Part shown: positions 58,822 to 64,000 of the stretch, one piece after another | How the letters are laid out: every line of letters begins with the position of its first letter | Position numbering within the stretch: the first letter of the stretch is position 1 | Assembly: GCF_001440415.1 (NCBI RefSeq) | Contig: NZ_LLYA01000170.1 | Span: 124,001-188,000 of the forward strand | Source: Bradyrhizobium retamae | GTDB taxonomy: Bacteria; Pseudomonadota; Alphaproteobacteria; Rhizobiales; Xanthobacteraceae | Reading direction: 5' to 3' | Length of the DNA stretch: 64,000 nt | Made by a program: the position numbers and the translations under genes | Notes under the pieces: model-generated | What the model was told of the DNA's origin: nothing | The model's database searches: none | The model's input: only the letters and a program-made list of their open reading frames with translations

Positions 58822-61077
58822 ATGGGAAAACGACAGCTACCGCCGGAAGAACCGGCCGAAATCCACGAGGTCATGCTGCGTGATGCGCTGGAAGAGCGCT
58901 ATCTCGCCTACGCGCTCTCGACCATCATGCATCGCGCCTTGCCGGACGCCCGCGACGGGCTGAAGCCGGTGCACCGGCGCATCCTCTACGGCATGCGCCT
59001 GCTCAGGCTCGACCCCGGTACCCCGTTCAAGAAATCGGCAAAAATCGTCGGCGACGTGATGGGCTCGTTCCATCCGCATGGCGACCAGGCGATCTACGAC
59101 GCCATGGTGCGTCTCGCCCAGGATTTCGCCTCGCGCTATCCGCTGGTCGATGGACAAGGCAATTTCGGCAATATCGACGGCGATAACCCGGCCGCCTACC
59201 GCTACACCGAAGCGCGCATGACCGAGGTCGCGCGGCTCCTGCTCGAAGGCATCGACGAGGACGGCGTCGAGTTCCGCGCCAATTACGACGGTCAGAGCAA
59301 GGAACCGGTCGTTCTGCCCGGCGGCTTCCCGAACCTGCTCGCCAACGGCGCGCAGGGCATTGCGGTCGGCATGGCCACCTCGATCCCGCCGCACAATGTC
59401 GCCGAGCTCTGCGACGCGGCGCTGCACTTGATCGACAAGCCTGAGGCGAAGTCGAAGTCGCTGATGAAATGGGTCAAGGGCCCGGACTTCCCGACCGGCG
59501 GCATCATCGTCGATTCCAAGGAAAGTATTACCGAAGCCTACATGACGGGGCGCGGCTCGTTCCGCACCCGCGCCAAATGGACCCAGGAAGAGGGCGCGCG
59601 CGGCACCTGGATCGCGGTCATCACCGAGATCCCGTGGCTGGTGCAGAAATCCCGGCTGGTCGAGAAGATCGCCGAACTGCTCAACGAGAAGAAGCTGCCG
59701 CTGGTCGGCGACGTCAGGGATGAGTCGGCCGAGGATGTTCGCCTCGTGATCGAGCCGAAATCCCGCGCGGTCGATCCAGCGCTGATGATGGAATCGCTGT
59801 TCCGGCTCACCGAGCTCGAGAGCAAGATTTCGCTGAACCTCAATGTGCTGATCAAGGGCAAGATCCCCAAGGTGGTGGGGCTTGCCGAGTGCCTGCGCGA
59901 ATGGCTCGACCATCTGCGCGACGTGCTGGTGCGCCGCTCCAACTATCGCAAGACCCAGATCGAGAACCGCCTCGAAATACTCGGCGGCTACCTGATTGCC
60001 TATCTGAACATCGACAAGGTGATCAAGATCATCCGCACCGAGGACGAGCCGAAGCCGGCGCTGATCAAGGCGTTCAAGCTGACGGAAGTCCAGGCCGATG
60101 CGATCCTCAACATGCGGCTGCGCTCCTTGCGCAAGCTCGAGGAATTCGAAATCCGCACCGAGGACAAGAACCTTCGCGACGAATTGAAGGGCGTCAAGTC
60201 GCTGCTCGGGTCCGAAGCCGAGCAATGGTCCAAGGTCGGCGAACAGGTTCGGAAGGTGCGCGACATCTTTGGGCCGAAGACGCCGCTCGGAAAGCGCCGC
60301 ACGCAATTCGCCGACGCGCCCGAGCATGATCTCGCCGCGATCGAGGAAGCCTTTGTCGAGCGCGAGCCGGTGACGGTCGTGATCTCCGAGAGGGGTTGGG
60401 TGCGTACACTGAAGGGCCATGTCGAGGATATCTCGGGCCTTGCCTTCAAGACCGACGACAAACTCGACCATGCTTTTTTTGCCGAGACCACCTCAAAGCT
60501 GTTGTTGTTTGCCACCAACGGCAAATTCTATTCGCTCGATGTGGCAAAACTGCCCGGCGGACGCGGCCATGGCGAGCCGATCCGCATGTTCATCGACCTC
60601 GAGCAGGACGCCGCGATCGTCTCGCTGTTCGTTAACAAGGGCGAGCGAAAGTTCCTGATCGCAAGCAGCGAGGGGCAGGGTTTTGTCGTCAAGGAAGAGG
60701 ATTGCGTCAGCAATACCCGCAAGGGCAAGCAGGTGCTCAACGTCACCATGCCGAACGAGGCCTGCGCGATCGCGACCGTGCAAGGTGACACCGTTGCTGC
60801 GATCGGTACCAACCACAAGATGGTGCTGTTCCCGCTCGACCAGGTGCCGGAGATGGCGCGCGGCCGCGGCGTGCGCCTGCAGAAATATTCCAGCGCCAAG
60901 CTGTCAGACGTCGCGGTGTTCGAGTTCAAGGCGGGGCTGACCTGGAAGGATTCGGCCGGCCGCGAGCAGAGCATGAGCGCCAAGGAATTGTTCGACTGGC
61001 GCGGCAACCGCGCCGACGCCGGACGCCTCGCGCACGGCCTGCCGAAGTCGAACAAGTTCTTGCGCGGCGTGGAGTGA
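58822..61077 (+). CDS. parC: DNA topoisomerase IV subunit A
   Basis: 751 residues. The N-terminal domain has DGLKPVHRRILYGM and the active Tyr128 in AAYRYTEARMT. The quinolone-determining region reads GSFHPHGDQAIYDAM; position equivalent to E. coli Ser83/Ser80 is Gln89. The C-terminal beta-pinwheel has repeats such as GRGVRLQKY and SSEGQGFVVKEED, without a GyrA box (QxRGGKG), which separates it from GyrA. Decatenates daughter chromosomes with ParE. Separate transcript, with a repeat in front. The ribosome site is poor (CTAACCCCTCCCC). Confidence 0.94.
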   Translation: MGKRQLPPEEPAEIHEVMLRDALEERYLAYALSTIMHRALPDARDGLKPVHRRILYGMRLLRLDPGTPFKKSAKIVGDVMGSFHPHGDQAIYDAMVRLAQDFASRYPLVDGQGNFGNIDGDNPAAYRYTEARMTEVARLLLEGIDEDGVEFRANYDGQSKEPVVLPGGFPNLLANGAQGIAVGMATSIPPHNVAELCDAALHLIDKPEAKSKSLMKWVKGPDFPTGGIIVDSKESITEAYMTGRGSFRTRAKWTQEEGARGTWIAVITEIPWLVQKSRLVEKIAELLNEKKLPLVGDVRDESAEDVRLVIEPKSRAVDPALMMESLFRLTELESKISLNLNVLIKGKIPKVVGLAECLREWLDHLRDVLVRRSNYRKTQIENRLEILGGYLIAYLNIDKVIKIIRTEDEPKPALIKAFKLTEVQADAILNMRLRSLRKLEEFEIRTEDKNLRDELKGVKSLLGSEAEQWSKVGEQVRKVRDIFGPKTPLGKRRTQFADAPEHDLAAIEEAFVEREPVTVVISERGWVRTLKGHVEDISGLAFKTDDKLDHAFFAETTSKLLLFATNGKFYSLDVAKLPGGRGHGEPIRMFIDLEQDAAIVSLFVNKGERKFLIASSEGQGFVVKEEDCVSNTRKGKQVLNVTMPNEACAIATVQGDTVAAIGTNHKMVLFPLDQVPEMARGRGVRLQKYSSAKLSDVAVFEFKAGLTWKDSAGREQSMSAKELFDWRGNRADAGRLAHGLPKSNKFLRGVE

Positions 61078-61090
61078 CGTGAGGTGATTG

Positions 61091-61232
61091 CGTCTCCCTG
61101 CGAACGCAGCGACCCATAACCACAACTATTCGTGGTTAGCGTTCGCTGGAGCTCCATCTCGCGTCAACGATTGAGGGCGGTGGTTGGGTCCCGGCTCCTG
61201 ATGCGCAATTGCGCATAAGGGCCGGGACGACG
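61091..61232. repeat. Intergenic palindromic repeat, CCCTGCG family (copy 3)
   Basis: Begins CGTCTCCCTGCGAACGCAG, ends GCCGGGACGACGG. Contains ACCCATAACCAC as in copy 1 and the palindrome TGCGCAATTGCGCA. Arms are more diverged than in copy 2. Downstream of parC. Confidence 0.7.
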
Positions 61233-61245
61233 GCGGAGATAGCCG

Positions 61246-61283
61246 CACGATCGTATCTTCTCACCACGATCGTATCTTTTCAC
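61246..61283. promoter_or_regulatory. Tandem 19-bp direct repeat upstream of the CDF gene
   Basis: CACGATCGTATCTTCTCAC (61246-61264) is followed without a gap by CACGATCGTATCTTTTCAC (61265-61283), 18 of 19 identical. A weaker third copy, TGTGATAGTATTTAG, follows. Unit length is close to two helical turns, so bound proteins would lie on one face. Ends 40 bp before the CDF start; TATATA at about 61312 is a possible -10. Candidate metal-responsive operator. Confidence 0.6.
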
Positions 61284-61323
61284 TGTGATAGTATTTAGTT
61301 TTAGTCGCGCTATATACCGTGGC

Positions 61324-62250
61324 ATGGCGCACCATCACGATCATTCTCACGCACACGGTCACGCCGGCCACAGCCACGCGCCGGATAATTTTGGCTGGGC
61401 GTTCGCCATCGGCGCTACGCTCAACACTGCGTTCGTCATTGCTGAGCTGATCTTCGGCTACGCCGCCAATTCGCTGGCGCTGATCTCTGACGCTGTTCAC
61501 AATTTGTCCGACGTAGTCGCGCTGCTGCTGGCGTGGGGCGCCGCGTGGCTTGCGCAGAAGCAGCCGACCCAGCGGCACACTTACGGTTATCGCCGCGCCT
61601 CCATTCTGGCGGCGCTGTTCAATGCCGGACTGCTGCTGGTCGCCGTCGGCGGCATCGTCGTCGAGGCGGTCAATCGCTTTTATGCCCCGCCGCCGGTCGC
61701 GGGCATGACCGTCGTCCTGGTCGCCGCGCTCGGCGTCGCGATCAATGGTTTTACCGCGCTTCTGTTCATGCGCGGCCGCCACGGCGATCTCAACATTCGC
61801 GGCGCCTATCTGCACATGGCGGCCGATGCGGGCGTTTCGCTCGGCGTGGTGGTTGCCGCCGGCATCATCATGCTGACCGGTTGGCTGTGGCTTGATCCCG
61901 CGATCAGCCTTGTCATTGCGGCTGTGGTGTTCTGGAGCGGATGGGGTCTGGCCCGCGACAGCGTCAATCTCGCGCTAGACGGCGTGCCGCGCGGCATCGA
62001 GCTCTCCGATGTGAAGGATTACCTCGGCGGGCTGGACGGCGTCGTTGAGGTACATGACCTCCATGTCTGGGCCATGAGCACCAACGAGACCGCGTTGACC
62101 GCGCATCTCGTACGGCCCGGCGGCAGTGACGATGCCTTCCTGCATCACGTTTGCGAGGAGTTGTCGCATCGCTTCAACATCCATCATTCCACCTTGCAGA
62201 TCGAAGTCGATGCCGCCGTCTGCAGGCTGGCGCCGGCCGATCGGGTGTAG
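61324..62250 (+). CDS. Cation diffusion facilitator, metal exporter
   Basis: 308 residues. His-rich N-terminus MAHHHDHSHAHGHAGHSHAP (9 His in 20) for metal capture. Six membrane segments; the metal site is HNLSDVVALLL in TM2 (ISDAVHNLSD) and HMAADAGVSLGV in TM5. The cytoplasmic domain ends near VEVHDLHVWAMSTNETALTA. ZitB/CzcD type: exports Zn, Co or Cd in exchange for protons. ATG at 61324 is used; a GTG-like earlier start would lie in the repeat region. Next to chrA, so part of a metal-handling corner. Confidence 0.93.
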   Translation: MAHHHDHSHAHGHAGHSHAPDNFGWAFAIGATLNTAFVIAELIFGYAANSLALISDAVHNLSDVVALLLAWGAAWLAQKQPTQRHTYGYRRASILAALFNAGLLLVAVGGIVVEAVNRFYAPPPVAGMTVVLVAALGVAINGFTALLFMRGRHGDLNIRGAYLHMAADAGVSLGVVVAAGIIMLTGWLWLDPAISLVIAAVVFWSGWGLARDSVNLALDGVPRGIELSDVKDYLGGLDGVVEVHDLHVWAMSTNETALTAHLVRPGGSDDAFLHHVCEELSHRFNIHHSTLQIEVDAAVCRLAPADRV

Positions 62251-62256
62251 GGATGT

Positions 62257-62337
62257 GTAGGATGGGGTGGAGCGAAGCGATACCCATCAGCGTCATGACA
62301 AGTATTGATGGGTATCGCTTCGCTCCACCCATCCTAC
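62257..62337. repeat. Intergenic repeat, GTAGGATGGGT family (copy 2)
   Basis: Arms GTAGGATGGGGTGGAGCGAA and TTCGCTCCACCCATCCTAC pair with a single-base bulge; pairing continues through GCGATACCCATCA / TGATGGGTATCGC. Total about 32 bp. Lies between the convergent CDF and chrA stops, so it could terminate both. Confidence 0.85.
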
Positions 62338-62346
62338 GAAGCTGCG

Positions 62347-63750
62347 CTACGCCAATCCCGCAAACCTTAGCGCCACGCCCGCCACGCACGATCCGGCCAG
62401 CACCCACAACATCCCGACGTTAAGCCGGAAGATCGCCGTCGCCGCGCCGGCCGCCAGCACGAATGCTGCGACATCGAGACTTCCCCATACCGGCATGTCG
62501 AACGAAAGCCCCAGCGAGCGAACCGGCGTGGTCTGCCGGAATAGCGTGTGCAGTCCGAACCAAATCGAGAGATTGAGGATCACACCGACCACGGCGGCGG
62601 TGATGGCAGAGAGCGCGCCCGCGAGCCCCTTGTTGCCGCGCAGCGTCTCGATGTAGGGCGCACCGAGAAAGATCCAGAGGAAGCAGGGGATGAAGGTGAC
62701 CCAGGTCGCCAACAATCCGCCCAGCGTCGCGGCCAGCATCGGCGACAGCGTGCCGGGGTCGCGATAGGCGGCCATGAAGCCGACGAACTGCAGCACCATG
62801 ATCAAGGGCCCCGGCGTGGTCTCGGCCATGCCGAGGCCATCCAGCATCTCGCGTGGCTGTAGCCAGTGATAATGCTCGACCGCCTGCTGGGCCACATAGG
62901 CCAGCACCGCATAGGCGCCGCCGAACGTCACCATCGCCATCTTGGAAAAGAACAGCGCGATCTGGCTGAACACATTGGCCTGTCCAAGCCCGATCAGCAG
63001 CGCCGCGACCGGCACCACCCACAGCAACAGCCATATCGAGCTTACACGCAGCGCGCGCGCCACGCTGGGGCGGACATGGTCGGGCAGTTCCTCGCCGAGC
63101 AGGCTGTCGACCGCCGCGGACTGCTTGCCGCCGCCACCGTGTTCGATGGCGGCAAACTCTGGCCGGCCGCTGCGCGCGCCGAAATAGCCGATCACGCCGG
63201 CCGCGATGATGATGACCGGGAAGGGGACGTTGAAAAAGAAGATCGCGACAAATGCGATCGCCGCGAGCGCGATCATCACGCGGTTGCGTAGGGAGCGCTT
63301 GCCGACCCGGACGACCGCATGGACCACGATCGCCAGCACTGCAGCCTTCAGCCCGAAGAACAGCGCCTCGATGAAGCCGACATTGCCGTAGGCCGCATAG
63401 ATGTAGCTCAAGCCCATGATGGCGATGATGCCGGGCAGGATGAATAGCCCGCCCGCCATGATGCCGCCGGCGGTCCGGTGCAGCAGCCAGCCGATATAGG
63501 TCGCAAGCTGCTGCGCCTCCGGGCCCGGCAACAGCATGCAATAGTTCAGCGCATGCAGAAACCGGCCTTCGGAGATCCAGTTCTTTTCTTCGACCAGGAT
63601 GCGGTGCATCACCGCGATCTGCCCGGCCGGGCCGCCAAAACTCAGCATGGCGACCCGCAGCCAGACCCGGAAAGCCTCGCCGAAGCTGATGCCGTGACCG
63701 GTTTCCCTGACGACATCGGCTTCGGCCACCTTGTTCATCGTCGCATCCAT
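62347..63750 (-). CDS. chrA: Chromate efflux transporter
   Basis: 467 residues, two fused CHR domains, about ten to twelve membrane segments. The first domain has FGGPAGQIAVMHRILVEEKN and LPGPEAQQLATYIGW; the second has FGGAYAVLAYVAQQAVEHY and AETTPGPLIMVLQFVGFMAA. Exports chromate, lowering Cr(VI). Start at 63750 (MDATMNKVAEAD), where the ATG overlaps the chrB stop (TAATG), shows coupling to ChrB. An upstream in-frame start would lie inside chrB. Confidence 0.94.
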   Translation of the reverse strand: MDATMNKVAEADVVRETGHGISFGEAFRVWLRVAMLSFGGPAGQIAVMHRILVEEKNWISEGRFLHALNYCMLLPGPEAQQLATYIGWLLHRTAGGIMAGGLFILPGIIAIMGLSYIYAAYGNVGFIEALFFGLKAAVLAIVVHAVVRVGKRSLRNRVMIALAAIAFVAIFFFNVPFPVIIIAAGVIGYFGARSGRPEFAAIEHGGGGKQSAAVDSLLGEELPDHVRPSVARALRVSSIWLLLWVVPVAALLIGLGQANVFSQIALFFSKMAMVTFGGAYAVLAYVAQQAVEHYHWLQPREMLDGLGMAETTPGPLIMVLQFVGFMAAYRDPGTLSPMLAATLGGLLATWVTFIPCFLWIFLGAPYIETLRGNKGLAGALSAITAAVVGVILNLSIWFGLHTLFRQTTPVRSLGLSFDMPVWGSLDVAAFVLAAGAATAIFRLNVGMLWVLAGSCVAGVALRFAGLA

Positions 63751-64000
63751 TACGGTTTCGCCTTGCTGGTCGGCCAATTGTGGGTCTCGCCGGTCGCGTC
63801 GCGGCACCAGCGATAGAACGCGTCGTACAGCGTCATGCCGGCTTCCAACTGCTCGAGGTCATCGTCGAACATCCGCGACAGCCCGAGCGAAGCCGCGAGC
63901 AGGCCGGGCGCTTCCGGCGACAGGTCGAGCCGCCCGGTGTCGGCGCCACGCACCATTGCCGCCAGCCGCAGCAAGGGCGGCGTCGCGAGCCCAAATTCCT
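63750..64000 (-). CDS. chrB: Chromate resistance protein ChrB, C-terminal part (5' end beyond the window)
   Basis: 83 codons visible, open to the right edge. Family blocks: LLRLAAMVRGADTGRLDLSP, LAASLGLSRMFDDDLEQLEA and FYRWCRDATGETHNWP, typical of the ChrB C-terminal domain. ChrB is a chromate-responsive regulator of chrA in studied systems. TAATG overlap with chrA. The N-terminal DNA-binding part and the promoter are outside the window. Confidence 0.9.
   Translation of the reverse strand, partial: EFGLATPPLLRLAAMVRGADTGRLDLSPEAPGLLAASLGLSRMFDDDLEQLEAGMTLYDAFYRWCRDATGETHNWPTSKAKP

Noticed and set aside
1..64000. CRISPR array, prophage, insertion sequence or secretion-system cluster
   Set aside because: No regularly spaced identical repeats, no transposase, integrase or phage structural protein, and no secretion ATPase or pilus genes were recognised on either strand.

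Overview
This 64 kb window is GC-rich chromosomal DNA from an alphaproteobacterium, most likely Bradyrhizobium or a close relative in the Nitrobacteraceae. The support is the divK-pleD pair, an ATCase next to a catalytically degenerate dihydroorotase, the run rsh-pdxJ-acpS-lepB-rnc-era-recO-parC, a Porin_2-type porin, and several families of palindromic intergenic repeats of the kind scattered through Bradyrhizobium genomes. Taxonomy is inferred from protein and gene-order recognition; no search was run.

Layout. 1-3.0 kb: dinB (cut by the left edge), a DUF3572 gene and the cell-cycle pair divK-pleD. 3-9.3 kb: accessory metabolism (serine hydrolase, TetR repressor divergent from an MFS transporter with a 16-bp palindrome between them, rpmG, a flavin monooxygenase, a Nudix hydrolase). 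9.4-15 kb: DUF983-rnr-topA on the minus strand. 15-19.5 kb: a redox and regulator cassette (HxlR/SDR and azoR/HxlR divergent pairs) between topA and dprA. 19.5-24 kb: a GDCCVxC protein, an amidase, plsY and pyrC'-pyrB. 24-34 kb: VanX-like peptidase, AidB-like acyl-CoA dehydrogenase, CPBP protease, AEC transporter, ruvX, cyclase, a LysR regulator divergent from two tandem nitronate-monooxygenase-like genes, and two tiny genes. 34-37.8 kb: a gatCAB operon with two extra small genes interleaved and coupled by ATGA overlaps. 37.8-41.5 kb: a gene-poor stretch holding a 30-residue lysine-rich peptide gene, a Sel1-like gene, two decayed pseudogenes (DUF1186/SEC-C and GIY-YIG) and tRNA-Ser(GCU). 41.5-50.5 kb: porin, lytic transglycosylase, dapA, mscL, smpB, a peroxiredoxin, a UDG-family protein, a NYN-domain protein and rpoZ. 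50.8-61 kb: the stringent-response, vitamin B6, lipid, secretion, RNA-processing and repair/topology run rsh to parC. 61-64 kb: a CDF metal exporter behind a tandem 19-bp repeat, then the chromate genes chrA and chrB (cut by the right edge).

The genes fall into three layers: core information processing and cell cycle; a set of regulator-plus-target pairs whose operators can be read directly (TetR/MFS, HxlR/SDR, LysR/NMO, CDF repeat); and a layer of intergenic palindromes and small proteins. No prophage, insertion sequence, CRISPR array or secretion system was seen. The least explained parts are the small proteins (the 30-residue lysine-rich peptide, the 36-, 46- and 54-residue genes, and the two proteins embedded in gatCAB) and the decayed tract beside tRNA-Ser.
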